From Hellea sp964472905 (GTDB taxonomy: Bacteria > Pseudomonadota > Alphaproteobacteria > Caulobacterales > Maricaulaceae), in assembly GCA_964472905.1 (NCBI GenBank), contig CAYYMI010000004.1, positions 1-64,000 of the forward strand: a DNA stretch of 64,000 nt, given 5' to 3'. Made by a program: the position numbers and the translations under genes. Positions 1 through 8,269 of the stretch are shown here, one piece after another. How positions within the stretch are numbered: position 1 is the first letter of the stretch; every line of letters starts with the position of its first letter. The notes under the pieces were generated by a model. The model did not search any database, was not told the DNA's origin, and saw only the letters and a program-made list of their open reading frames with translations.

Positions 1-736
1 TAATAATGTTACATTGGCAAGCGCCAATAATTTCAAGAACACGCGCGCCTGCAGGAGAGATAGATTTGAAGTTCACTAAATCACCTAACCTTAACGAGTC
101 TTTCTTAAACTTACGAATGGTAAGCGCGGGGCCATCAATCGCGAGTGGCGGCCCAATAACGTTAACCCGTGAGCCATCTAGCAAACGCGCATCACAAATC
201 GGGCTAGCTTCATCTACGCGGCGGCCCACTTGGGACACAATGCGTTGACAAATATTCATCAGCTGTTGGTTATCCCGAAAACGAATATTCGTTTTCTCCA
301 TTTTACCATTAGTTTCAATAAAGACGTGCTTCGCGCCATTGACCATAATATCTGCGATATCGTCACGAGCTAATAGAGGTTCAAGCGGCCCATAGCCTAG
401 AATATCATCACAAATTTCAGTAATCAGTTGATTTTGCTCAACGACTGACAAACGAACATTGCGTATTGCAATGATCTCATCCACAATCAATTTTATCTCT
501 TCACGGGCCTTATCCGGTTGCATACCTGCTAACGCAGAGACATCAATTGTTTCGAATAAGGCATTAAAAATGGTCGCTTTCGTTTCGTAATACTCTTCGG
601 AAGGATCGCTCCTATTAGTATTAGGCCTGACTTCTTGAGTAGGCTTTATTGCAGCTTCAAGCTTTGGTGCCTCTGCCTCAACTTTAGGCGGGGCTTTTAA
701 AGGTGAACTACTATTTTCTGCACGCTTACCAAACAT
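1..736 (-). CDS. cpaF: Tad pilus assembly ATPase CpaF (TadA), N-terminal part, cut by window edge
   Basis: Reading from an ATG at 736 gives 245 uninterrupted residues running off position 1. The start is MFGKRAENSS, followed by a proline/lysine/glutamate-rich linker. From about residue 60 the N-terminal domain of the type II/IV secretion ATPase superfamily is recognisable, with blocks GYGPLEPLL, IADIMVNG, SQVGRRVDEASPICDARL and DGSRVNVIGPP that are typical of CpaF/TadA. The Walker A and B core lies outside the window, so activity cannot be judged. The family powers Flp-pilus polymerisation at the inner membrane. It begins 6 bp after the cpaE stop with no clear separate Shine-Dalgarno, which suggests translational coupling as the last visible gene of the operon. 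Confidence 0.93.
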   Translation of the reverse strand, partial: MFGKRAENSSSPLKAPPKVEAEAPKLEAAIKPTQEVRPNTNRSDPSEEYYETKATIFNALFETIDVSALAGMQPDKAREEIKLIVDEIIAIRNVRLSVVEQNQLITEICDDILGYGPLEPLLARDDIADIMVNGAKHVFIETNGKMEKTNIRFRDNQQLMNICQRIVSQVGRRVDEASPICDARLLDGSRVNVIGPPLAIDGPALTIRKFKKDSLRLGDLVNFKSISPAGARVLEIIGACQCNII

Positions 737-742
737 AAGGAG

Positions 743-2377
743 TTATGCCTCTTTTTTCTTAAATGAAAATAATGACTTCCCAGATGTATCGGCTTTATCC
801 TTTTTCGCTTTACTAGAGAACTTGCTCATTAAAGAACCGCTTCGTCCACTAGTATTTCCGTTTGGTTCTGAGTCAAATTGTCCAGATTTAAGACGGCGGG
901 CGATATAACTCAAACCACTAACCGCTTGTGCCGCGGCTTTCACGTCGGTTAGCATTTTACCTTCATTTGCGGCTTCCAAATAACTATCCGGGTCAAAGCC
1001 TAAAACAAGAGCAGGCTCTAAACCGACTGCAGCAGCAAAATCCTTGACGGAAATTTCACCTGTTTTACTCATGCCTGTTTTATTTAAAATTAAAATAGGG
1101 TCAGGGTCATTAGGGCGTTGCGATTTTAAAAAATCTATTAAATTTTTGGTGTTACGCAAGCTGGCTAAATCTGGTGTGGCCGTTACGACAACGTCATCAA
1201 CATTAGTCAAAACATTTGTTGTCCAATCCATCCATTGGTGAGGCATATCTAGTATTGTCAAAGGACTAATAGATCTGACACCATCTACTACCGCTTCATA
1301 GGCTTCCGGTTCAAGAATAGGTTTTTGCTGTAATGATCCTGATGTTGGTAGAATTGTGAGTTTAGCCGTATGACGTATCATAATGCGGTCGAGAAGAGTT
1401 TCATCAAGACGTTCTGGTTCTGCAAGAGCTTCTTCTAACCCTTGGCTTGCATCATAGGCAAAATCCAAACCTGTTGTTCCCCAAGACGCATCTAGGTCTA
1501 CAAGCGCAGTTTCTTGATCAATTAATTCGGATAAGCACCATGCTATATTATGTGCAATAGTTGAGGATCCAACACCGCCCTTAGTCCCAAAAAATGCCGC
1601 TACACGTCCCGTAAATGGCTTTTCCGGATCTGCATATAACTCGCCCAATGACCTAATGAGATTTATGGGGTGAAATGGCGGCACTAAATAATCACTTATG
1701 CCTTTATCCATCAATTGACGAAAAAGCCGAATATCATTTGCTGCGCCGATCATCACAACTTTAGTTCCTGCGTCACATACAGAAGCGAGTTGTTCAAGTT
1801 GAGCAAAAAGCTCTGATCCACGCATTCCAGACTCAATTAAAATCAAGCCAGGCGTATTTTCTTTGTGATAAAACTCTATCGCTGAAGCGAGCCCCCCCAT
1901 GTAAATTTTAACATTTGTCCTTTTCATACGCCAATCACGTGTCGTCTCATTAATTACAGATGCCGTTTCTTGTCGTTCACAAAAGGCATGAATTGAAATC
2001 TGAGGAAGCGCGCGATCACCCCCTTCTCGTTCAATTTCAGAGTCAACATCTGCCATCAGAGCACCAAGTTGCGGAGCATGTTGTGGAGCCATGGGAGGCA
2101 TAGTGCCTGGTTGCATTTTAGGGTTCATTTGTGGCTGCATTTGATGTTGCGGCACTTGATGTTGCGGCACTTGATGTTGTGGCATTGGGGGCTGCATAGC
2201 TGGGGCTACTTGTGGTGCCATAGTTTGGGGCGCTGGCATGGGCCTTGGTACACCCATATTAGGAACGCCTGGATTTTGTAGTGGCGATGGCGCAATCGGT
2301 CTCATGGGCGCCGGAGATGGCATCGCCCTTGGCACGGGTGCGTTCATTTGAGTTGGTGTTTGTGTCATGGGATTCAT
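743..2377 (-). CDS. cpaE: Tad pilus localisation protein CpaE (TadZ-like), MinD/ParA-type
   Basis: 544 residues in three parts. Residues 1-100 are very rich in Pro, Met and Gln and include a VPQHQ tandem repeat. A pseudo-receiver domain follows (about 120-255). A MinD/ParA-like ATPase domain starts at GRVAAFFGTKGGVGSST. The P-loop is atypical: the signature first lysine of KGGVG is kept, but the second P-loop lysine of KGGVGKT is replaced by serine, as is common in CpaE/TadZ. The family localises the pilus machine to a cell pole. The gene sits between cpaD and cpaF. A long C-terminal Lys/Ser tail follows the ATPase domain. The Pro/Met/Gln N-terminus is longer than usual and probably disordered. 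Confidence 0.93.
   Translation of the reverse strand: MNPMTQTPTQMNAPVPRAMPSPAPMRPIAPSPLQNPGVPNMGVPRPMPAPQTMAPQVAPAMQPPMPQHQVPQHQVPQHQMQPQMNPKMQPGTMPPMAPQHAPQLGALMADVDSEIEREGGDRALPQISIHAFCERQETASVINETTRDWRMKRTNVKIYMGGLASAIEFYHKENTPGLILIESGMRGSELFAQLEQLASVCDAGTKVVMIGAANDIRLFRQLMDKGISDYLVPPFHPINLIRSLGELYADPEKPFTGRVAAFFGTKGGVGSSTIAHNIAWCLSELIDQETALVDLDASWGTTGLDFAYDASQGLEEALAEPERLDETLLDRIMIRHTAKLTILPTSGSLQQKPILEPEAYEAVVDGVRSISPLTILDMPHQWMDWTTNVLTNVDDVVVTATPDLASLRNTKNLIDFLKSQRPNDPDPILILNKTGMSKTGEISVKDFAAAVGLEPALVLGFDPDSYLEAANEGKMLTDVKAAAQAVSGLSYIARRLKSGQFDSEPNGNTSGRSGSLMSKFSSKAKKDKADTSGKSLFSFKKKEA
2141..2185 (-). repeat. 15-bp tandem repeat, three units, inside cpaE
   Basis: Three head-to-tail 15-bp units (2141-2155, 2156-2170, 2171-2185). 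The first two are identical (TTGATGTTGCGGCAC on the plus strand) and the third differs at two bases. Read on the minus strand they encode VPQHQ repeats in the disordered N-terminus of CpaE. Copy-number changes would stay in frame. Confidence 0.9.
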
Positions 2378-2395
2378 CCAGTAAATTCCGTTTTT

Positions 2396-3070
2396 CTAAT
2401 TTTCGACTGTAACATCTTGGCGATCAGGTAATGCTGATGCTGTATTTTCACCAGCTATATATTTATCATAAACTGTCTGACGCCTTTGAGAATCAGGCAC
2501 TCCGAATTCATAAGGTTGAATGAGCTGTCTAGGATCCTGGATCATAGCAGCTATATTTTCAGAGTGGGAACACCCAAAATTATTATAGGCTTGGTTGTTA
2601 TATGAATGTGTTAAGTCGCCTAATTGCCTACAATCCCGAGGAACAGTTTTTAGCGTTCTGTACGACACCACCACTGGCGCTGGGATACCATATGCGGTCT
2701 GATATTGCCCAGCTTGAACCGAAGCTCCAGCAAGTCCGACTTGGCCTAAACTTTGCCTAATAAGAGCCTGCGCCTGTTGTGCTCCTAATCCTTGGGCAGA
2801 GTTTGAAGGAATATTTATATATATAGGGCCTTCACCTTGTTGCGCGTAAGCCGCTAAAAACTGATTGACGGACACTTGATCTCGCGCGGACAGCTCAAGA
2901 CCTGTGGGCCGAGTGTACAGTTCCAAACGTTCAATAGATTCCGCTATTTGGATTTTATTATTAAAAACCGTTGGAACCGTAGATGGTGACGGAGTTTGAC
3001 ATCCAGCTACCAGAGCTGTGAACATCACGACAGACCAAAAAGACTTAGTTTTCAGGTGTAAATTTTCCAC
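2396..3070 (-). CDS. cpaD: Tad pilus assembly lipoprotein CpaD
   Basis: 224 residues. The N-terminus has a basic stretch, a hydrophobic segment and the lipobox LVAGC, so it is a predicted outer-membrane-directed lipoprotein (Cys about residue 24). The C-terminal half has the CpaD-family pattern, including the NFGCSHSENIAAMIQDPRQL block that precedes the conserved end. CpaD is thought to support the CpaC secretin. Start is GTG at 3070, preceded by AGGAG overlapping the end of cpaC, so translation is probably coupled. It lies between cpaC and cpaE as in Caulobacter. Confidence 0.92.
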   Translation of the reverse strand: MENLHLKTKSFWSVVMFTALVAGCQTPSPSTVPTVFNNKIQIAESIERLELYTRPTGLELSARDQVSVNQFLAAYAQQGEGPIYINIPSNSAQGLGAQQAQALIRQSLGQVGLAGASVQAGQYQTAYGIPAPVVVSYRTLKTVPRDCRQLGDLTHSYNNQAYNNFGCSHSENIAAMIQDPRQLIQPYEFGVPDSQRRQTVYDKYIAGENTASALPDRQDVTVEN

Positions 3071-3079
3071 ACTTTTCTC

Positions 3080-4558
3080 CTAATCTACCACATGACCAAA
3101 TGGCCCAGTTAAACTTCCAGCCGCAATTTTCGGATGTCCATTTCCGGCATAAACTTGGTTGATTTTTCCTAGAAGTAGGCTTTCAGTGTCATTTGCTGGC
3201 ACGAAACCATCTAATGGTGTCTGTAATTTATCTGGGTGTGTCGGATCTACCAGATATGGAGTTACCATAACAACCAACTCGGTTTGTGTTGTCAAATCAT
3301 CTCTATTTCTAAATAAAGCCCCAAATCCTGGAATATCCTTTGCCCCAGGGATACCATCAGTTGACTGACGTGTTTCTTCGCGAATTAAGCCAGCAATCAC
3401 CAAGCTTCCGCCTGCAGGCAATTCCACAACAGTATTAGCGCGCCTAACCCGCAACCCAAGAATATCAGACGATAACCCACCCGTTTCAAAAGAACCTTCA
3501 GTTGTGGGTTCGGAAACTTCAGTTGAAATATTTAAAGAAATTCGGCCTTCACTTAACACAACTGGTGTAAATCCAAGTGAAACACCATAGGGCTTGAATT
3601 CAAATTCGCGCTGTAAATTGCCCGTCTCATCAATAAACACATTTGTTAAAAGCGGAAATTCACCACCTGATAAGAAATTAGCTGTTTCACCAGATATAGC
3701 CGTTAATGTTGGCTCAGCCAAAGTTCTAATTAAACCTACACGTTCTAAAGCCTGCAATGAACTCGAAAAAGATGTTAGGTCCCCTCCGCCCGTATTTGCA
3801 AAATTTTGCGACCCAGATAAACCAGCCCCTGTACTTAACGCCGCGTTACTAACAAGTGACACAGTTGAGTCGCCCAATTGGCCAATAGCACTAAGGTTTA
3901 TGCCAAGTTGCTTCGTCACCGAACGTTGCATTTCAACAATTCGAACCTTTAAGAGGACTTGGTCTTTCCCCTCAACTGACATTAAGTTGACTATCTCCCC
4001 TTCGCCACCGCCATTGGTATTTTCATCAAGCCAAAGCGCAGCTAATTTTTCAATTTTATTGGCCATGGCCGCATTTTTGACGGACCCTGTAAGCAAGATA
4101 TTGTTATTAACCGCCTGCACCTCAACAGTAGGCGCATTGGCGTGTTGAGAAATAAGGGATTTCAAGCCGTTAATATCTCGCTCAACACGTATATCTAAAC
4201 TCAGAAGCTCTTGTCCCCCATGTCCATAAAAATAAGCATTTGTTTGACCTGGTTGTTTACCGATAAGAACGGCGCGATGCGACGTATGAATAACGGATTC
4301 AACAATATCAGGATTGGAAACAATCACATCCATCATATCTTGCGGTAGTTCAATGACTGTTGATTTTGAGTAAGGTAAAGTAATAGATCTCGAATTTATA
4401 CTTTGTCCCGGAGATTGAATATTAACACCAGATACTGATGCATTCTGAATGTGGCTATACGACCGAGTTCCAGCGTCCGCGATGGGTGAAGAAATTAAAG
4501 ATCCCGCTAAAACAAAAGTTGAACCTAACATCAATGAATATAGTGCTTTTTTTGACAT
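3080..4558 (-). CDS. cpaC: Tad pilus outer-membrane secretin CpaC (RcpA)
   Basis: About 492 residues from ATG 4558. A signal peptide comes first, then the pilus-formation N-domain (ITLPYSKSTVIELPQDMMDVIVSNPDIVES), a BON-like segment and the secretin core from about residue 220 to 450, including the near-C-terminal block VELPAGGSLVIAGLIREE and TELVVMVTPYLV. It forms the outer-membrane channel for the Flp pilus. A longer reading from 4579 exists but would overlap cpaB. ATG 4558 lies 1 bp beyond the cpaB stop and has an AGAGGG Shine-Dalgarno embedded in the end of cpaB, so it is preferred. Confidence 0.94.
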   Translation of the reverse strand: MSKKALYSLMLGSTFVLAGSLISSPIADAGTRSYSHIQNASVSGVNIQSPGQSINSRSITLPYSKSTVIELPQDMMDVIVSNPDIVESVIHTSHRAVLIGKQPGQTNAYFYGHGGQELLSLDIRVERDINGLKSLISQHANAPTVEVQAVNNNILLTGSVKNAAMANKIEKLAALWLDENTNGGGEGEIVNLMSVEGKDQVLLKVRIVEMQRSVTKQLGINLSAIGQLGDSTVSLVSNAALSTGAGLSGSQNFANTGGGDLTSFSSSLQALERVGLIRTLAEPTLTAISGETANFLSGGEFPLLTNVFIDETGNLQREFEFKPYGVSLGFTPVVLSEGRISLNISTEVSEPTTEGSFETGGLSSDILGLRVRRANTVVELPAGGSLVIAGLIREETRQSTDGIPGAKDIPGFGALFRNRDDLTTQTELVVMVTPYLVDPTHPDKLQTPLDGFVPANDTESLLLGKINQVYAGNGHPKIAAGSLTGPFGHVVD

Positions 4559-4559
4559 A

Positions 4560-5402
4560 TTATTGCCCTCTGATCGCAACTTGTTGAGGTTGACCGCCGC
4601 GATAGACTGTCAAAGTAGATTCTGTTTCTACTTGTTTTTTCTCAGTTTTTGCGGCGCTCGCGGCTCGGACACCACTGCGTACAATTCCTCGTAACGTCAG
4701 ACTAAGATCGCCTTTGGAAACTGATTGTTGTAAAAGCTCAGCGTCTTGTTGAGACATCTCAAATGTCGCTGTCGAACCTATAACTGAAGCGCCTCCTTCA
4801 ACACCAGTAGAATAGGTTTGATCAATAGCTAAAACATGAACATTTTCGAATATGGTGTCAGCTATGAACAAACGTTGATTGGTTTGTCTTCCACTGCTAA
4901 TTTGGTCAGGCTGTACTGTCTGGGTCAATATGATATCTACACGGTCACCAGGTTGAATGAAGCCGCCTGCCGCAGTATCCACAGATATACGTGTCGTTAC
5001 GGCTCGCATTCCGGGTTTTAACAACGCGGCCATAACGCCAGATGACCCTGCTTTGACTAACTTACTTTCGCTTATAGGTTCGCCTTCCAAGATTGGAGAT
5101 CTTACAATCGCCCTGTTTAATTCTTCTATAGCCTGCGGCCTTACAGTATTTGATATAAGTGCGGGCGTAATAGCTTCTGCCGGCCATTGTTTCCACAGAA
5201 CTGATTGTTCGGATATTCTAGATCCTAAAGACATGTTATGAGCAGCAACTAATACATCGACATATTCTACTTTTTGAATAACTTGTTCAGGAGCTGCAAC
5301 TTGCTGCACAGGTGCAGGCGTTCCTAGTCTTTTGACCTGCGTAAATACAACAATGGCTGCAACAGCTAGCCCTGCGATTAATATCGTTCGTCTTTTATCC
5401 AT
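4560..5402 (-). CDS. cpaB: Tad pilus assembly protein CpaB (RcpC), SAF domain
   Basis: 280 residues. One N-terminal membrane segment (RTILIAGLAVAAIVVF), a SAF-type domain (about 48-115: VDVLVAAHNMSLGSRIS, GEPISESKLV) and the RcpC/CpaB C-terminal domain with PGMRAVTTRISVDTAAGGFIQPGDRVDIILT. The family is periplasmic, interacts with the secretin and is thought to contact the cell wall through its SAF domain. It is the gene before cpaC and is separated from it by 1 bp. Confidence 0.93.
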   Translation of the reverse strand: MDKRRTILIAGLAVAAIVVFTQVKRLGTPAPVQQVAAPEQVIQKVEYVDVLVAAHNMSLGSRISEQSVLWKQWPAEAITPALISNTVRPQAIEELNRAIVRSPILEGEPISESKLVKAGSSGVMAALLKPGMRAVTTRISVDTAAGGFIQPGDRVDIILTQTVQPDQISSGRQTNQRLFIADTIFENVHVLAIDQTYSTGVEGGASVIGSTATFEMSQQDAELLQQSVSKGDLSLTLRGIVRSGVRAASAAKTEKKQVETESTLTVYRGGQPQQVAIRGQ

Positions 5403-5515
5403 TGTTCCTCACAAAACCCTCTAATCTGCATCCACTTTGACGATGATTTGATAAAGCATGGTTAATTTATAGAAAATGCGTACGAAAAAAGTGTTAACGC
5501 AAAGGTACAAAATGC

Positions 5516-6022
5516 TTATATGCCTACAGCTCTTAAGAAAAGTGTACTTTGAGGTAGAGTTAACAACGCTCCTGCTGCCAAGGCTAAGCCATAAGGCATC
5601 TTTTTCTCATCTTTGAACATTTTATAAGCCCAAGGTGATGTTAAAACTTTTACAGGGATATATTTTCGACCGATCATCAAGAAAATGGCAAGTGCAGCAC
5701 CCAAAATAGTGGTATAAAGAATATATATAATTGCATCGGGCCATTGCCACCATAGCGCAGTCGCTGCCATTAATTTTGCATCACCACCCCCAAGCCAGCC
5801 AAAAGCAAACATGGCAAATCCACTTATAAAAAAAGCGAGACCAACTAGTAGATGGATTCCAAATTCACTCCAACTGGGCCATACAAAGGGAATAACTAAG
5901 AAAAAACCAGCCACAAGAACTATACTGATCCAGTTTGGAATCGTCATGGTGGTTGCATCTTTATATGCCGCTGCCAACATACATAGTACAAAAATAGAAA
6001 CGATAAGAAACGCAACAATCAT
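5516..6022 (-). CDS. cpaA: Prepilin peptidase CpaA (A24 family)
   Basis: About 168 residues from ATG 6022, almost entirely hydrophobic with several membrane helices. Both aspartates of A24 aspartic prepilin peptidases are present: YKDATTMTIPNW (Asp about 22) and GGGDAKLMA (Asp about 81). It cleaves the leader of Flp-type prepilins and TadE/TadF pseudopilins, whose processing sites are encoded nearby. A reading from TTG 6034 adds four residues and is less likely. 113 bp separate it from cpaB; no terminator was seen there. Confidence 0.9.
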   Translation of the reverse strand: MIVAFLIVSIFVLCMLAAAYKDATTMTIPNWISIVLVAGFFLVIPFVWPSWSEFGIHLLVGLAFFISGFAMFAFGWLGGGDAKLMAATALWWQWPDAIIYILYTTILGAALAIFLMIGRKYIPVKVLTSPWAYKMFKDEKKMPYGLALAAGALLTLPQSTLFLRAVGI

Positions 6023-6135
6023 GAAGTTACCCAATTAAGTTGCTGGTAAAGTAGATGATTAATATTAACGCAAAGTTTCTGAAAACAGTATTCGAAACCT
6101 TGTACAAATATAATTTAGAAATATTTTAAAACGTC

Positions 6136-6315
6136 TTAATCTGTTAAAACATTGTTTATTTGAGAGGTTGTTCCATTAAATAAATTCTCGAAAGAATTAC
6201 CAAGGACTGTTAGGCCCGAAATTAACGATACAGCAATTAAAGCAGCTATTAGACCATATTCAATAGCAGTTGCGCCAGACTCATCATTTAAAAATTTTAA
6301 AACAAGTTTTGACAT
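6136..6315 (-). CDS. Flp/Fap-type pilin
   Basis: About 59 residues from ATG 6315 (MSKLVLKFLNDESGATAIEYG). The Flp signature is complete: a short basic leader, Gly followed by ATAIEYG, then a hydrophobic helix LIAALIAVSLISG. Prepilin peptidase should cleave after the Gly of ESG. An upstream TTG (6330) is a weaker start; GTGGGA lies in front of ATG 6315. It lies between a more upstream pilin and cpaA and is distinct in its C-terminal half (ENLFNGTTSQINNVLTD). Confidence 0.92.
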   Translation of the reverse strand: MSKLVLKFLNDESGATAIEYGLIAALIAVSLISGLTVLGNSFENLFNGTTSQINNVLTD

Positions 6316-6403
6316 CGATTTGTCCCACAATGATCACTATTTTCAATTCAGGAAAGCACTCACTAATATTTCACGCTGTATGTACTTCCTTATATATAAT
6401 TTA

Positions 6404-6429
6404 TATAGGCCGCCAAAAGGCGGCCTATA
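6404..6429 (-). terminator. Hairpin between the two pilin genes
   Basis: Perfect 11-bp stem TATAGGCCGCC / GGCGGCCTATA with an AAAA loop, 20 bp after the stop of the upstream pilin. On the minus strand it is followed by an A/T-rich tract (ATAAATTATATATA), not a clean U run. It probably acts as a partial terminator or mRNA stabiliser, leaving pilin mRNA in excess over the downstream genes. Confidence 0.65.
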
Positions 6430-6449
6430 ATTATTGCTTAAGCAACTAA

Positions 6450-6626
6450 CTAAGTGCCAGCACTATCAAGCTGACCACTAAGGGCATTGAATTTACTATC
6501 TAAGGCATTACCTAATGCTGTTGCGCCTGCAATTAGGGCAACTGCGATAAGAGCTGCAATCAGACCATATTCAATAGCTGTCGCACCAGATTCGTCTTTG
6601 ATAAAACGAGTTACAAGATTTTGCAT
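6450..6626 (-). CDS. Flp/Fap-type pilin (major pilin candidate)
   Basis: 58 residues from ATG 6626 to TAG 6450 (MQNLVTRFIKDESGATAIEYG, helix LIAALIAVALIAGATALG, tail NALDSKFNALSGQLDSAGT). Signature and length match the Flp pilins of Tad systems such as Caulobacter PilA. GGGAGTAAG precedes the ATG. It is first in the operon and followed by a strong hairpin, the usual arrangement for the abundant major pilin. It shares the ESGATAIEYGLIAALIAV core with the next pilin, so the two are likely paralogues. Confidence 0.93.
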   Translation of the reverse strand: MQNLVTRFIKDESGATAIEYGLIAALIAVALIAGATALGNALDSKFNALSGQLDSAGT

Positions 6627-6940
6627 AACTTACTCCCACGTATGCTAGTCTAACCAAGGAAACATTCCTTTAGTCATACAGGGAACATCCCTGTTGAAAA
6701 CTCTTATAAGGACAAGCCATTACTGCTCGCTTAAGTAACGTGGTAAATTTCTCGTAAAATTTAATTTTTTCCATCCAAGTATAAAACAGACTGCAACACA
6801 TTAATGGAAGCCCTGCCTTTTATCTGAACAAGATTTCTTTATATATAATGTATATTATGACCTAAAGTTCAAAAATTGGCGTTTTGTAAACCCTTCGTTC
6901 ACTACATCCCTATATCAGCGTAAAAAAATGGAGCAATTTC
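6627..6940. other. Divergent intergenic region between pilin operon and plus-strand pilus genes
   Basis: 314 bp, strongly A/T rich. It holds the paired dyads described separately at 6656-6693 and an AT-palindromic stretch around 6838-6858 (TTATATATAATGTATATTAT). It must contain the promoters of both the minus-strand pilin operon and the plus-strand gene at 6941. I found no exact TTAA-N7-TTAA CtrA site and no convincing -35/-10 pair. Confidence 0.6.
6656..6693. promoter_or_regulatory. Two 15-bp dyads in front of the first pilin gene
   Basis: AAGGAAACATTCCTT (6656-6670) and CAGGGAACATCCCTG (6679-6693) are each perfect 6-3-6 inverted repeats with the same ACA centre and similar arms (GGAA/GGGA). 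Their centres are 23 bp apart and they lie 30-67 bp upstream of the pilin start. They could be paired operator sites of a dimeric regulator or 5' UTR hairpins. No known regulator can be assigned. Confidence 0.55.
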
Positions 6941-7528
6941 ATGACACCTTTTACGTCAAAATTTCTTTTCCGTATTAGCGTTGCAACTATAGCCGTAATA
7001 TGTTCAGCGACAACAAGTTTGGCTGGAAGTCTATATAGTGTTGACCTCAACAAAACTGAAATTGTACGCCTGCCAGAAAATGCAGGGGCCGTTGTTATAG
7101 GCAATCCAAATATTGCAGATGTATCTATCCATTCTGCGAACACACTGTTTGTTGTTGGCCGTGGATATGGCGAAACTAATCTCGTTGTTTTAAATACTAC
7201 TGGGCATACCATAATGAATGCCGATATCCAGGTCATAAGCAAACTACCGACAAATGGTGTGCGTTTATATAATGGAAAAGACAGAGAAAGTTATAATTGC
7301 ACCCCTTATTGTTTACCTTCACCTATTTTAGGCGACAGACCCGGTTTTATATCCAGTAATTCAGGTAACGCGCGCGCTATAAGCAATACGGCAAGTACAG
7401 CTTTACCTACTCCAACATCTTCTACGTCATTTGGAAATGTGCCTATATCCACTTCGCAACCAGTTCTATCAGGCCCAAGTTCCTCGAATACCGCACCAAC
7501 ATCTTTTGGATCAGGAACAGACTTCTGA
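6941..7528 (+). CDS. Secreted pilus-formation N-domain protein (CpaC N-domain paralogue)
   Basis: 195 residues with a signal peptide (cleavage near TSLAG). Residues 32-110 match the pilus-formation N-terminal domain found at the start of CpaC: VDLNKTEIVRLPENAGAVVIGNPNIADV corresponds to the same segment in the secretin gene of this window. There is no secretin core; the rest is a Ser/Thr/Pro/Asn-rich tail, and two Cys pairs occur near NCTPYCLP. It probably sits in the periplasm and assists the secretin or another pilus component. It heads a plus-strand trio with two TadE-like genes. Confidence 0.8.
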   Translation: MTPFTSKFLFRISVATIAVICSATTSLAGSLYSVDLNKTEIVRLPENAGAVVIGNPNIADVSIHSANTLFVVGRGYGETNLVVLNTTGHTIMNADIQVISKLPTNGVRLYNGKDRESYNCTPYCLPSPILGDRPGFISSNSGNARAISNTASTALPTPTSSTSFGNVPISTSQPVLSGPSSSNTAPTSFGSGTDF

Positions 7529-7666
7529 TAGCCTTAGATACCCCTATCTATTTACCAAAATTTAAGCATATACATTTCATAATTTTTAAAACCTTAACGC
7601 TAACCTACAGCCATATATATTGAAATTTCCATTAGGAAAGTCTGTGATATAGTTGGGATATAGAAT

Positions 7667-8260
7667 ATGGTAATGCGAGATCTCCATAAGTTAGCATTAA
7701 ACCGAATCAAGACCTACAAAAAGGCAAAAGAAGGCGCGACAGCTATTGAATTCGCTCTATTGGCAATCCCTTTTTTCGCTCTTTTATTTGCGATATTGGA
7801 ACTCTCTATTATTTTCCTTCTATCATCGACGTTAAGCCATGCGGTGAGTGAGTCTGGAAGGCAAATTCGTACAGGAAATTTTCAAAATTGCGGGCAAGCG
7901 GCCTTCAAGGCTTCCGTTTGCTCTCAAATGAATATCATTGGCATCTGTGAAGATAATCTACGTATCGATCTCGTATCACAACCAACATTCAGTACAATTA
8001 CACTACCAGATCCACCTGAACCGCCCACGCCGGACCCTGATGATGGTACAATTCCTGAAATCACGAACGGTGTCTATGTTGAAACAACAGCTGGTAGCCC
8101 AGTTGTCGTCAGAGCCTTATATTATCATAGACTTATTTTACCGGCCCAACTTACACGTTTAGAAACCATTCCTAACTCGAACACACGCATTGTCTCCGTT
8201 ACGACAGCCTTTCAAAATGAACCTTTCCCTGCAAATGGCTGCCCTAGCGCAGGATCATAG
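7667..8260 (+). CDS. TadE-like pseudopilin
   Basis: 197 residues. After a basic N-terminus, EGATAIEFALLAIPFFALLFAILE gives the TadE/TadF signature: a prepilin-like Gly-Ala processing site with Glu at position +5, then one membrane helix. The large periplasmic part contains a proline/aspartate-rich linker (PDPPEPPTPDPDDG) and two cysteines near the C-terminus region. The family is processed by the same prepilin peptidase as Flp. Followed after 9 bp by a second TadE-like gene. Confidence 0.85.
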   Translation: MVMRDLHKLALNRIKTYKKAKEGATAIEFALLAIPFFALLFAILELSIIFLLSSTLSHAVSESGRQIRTGNFQNCGQAAFKASVCSQMNIIGICEDNLRIDLVSQPTFSTITLPDPPEPPTPDPDDGTIPEITNGVYVETTAGSPVVVRALYYHRLILPAQLTRLETIPNSNTRIVSVTTAFQNEPFPANGCPSAGS

Positions 8261-8269
8261 GAGGATATA

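Noticed and set aside
3594..4148. 184-codon plus-strand frame opposite the secretin gene
   Set aside because: It lies wholly antisense to cpaC, which has a complete secretin sequence; the translated text has no recognisable domain.
6694..6940. CtrA binding site (TTAA-N7-TTAA) expected before the pilin operon
   Set aside because: Several TTAA half-sites occur, but none with exact spacing; AT-rich DNA gives such halves by chance. The same search before cpdR also failed.
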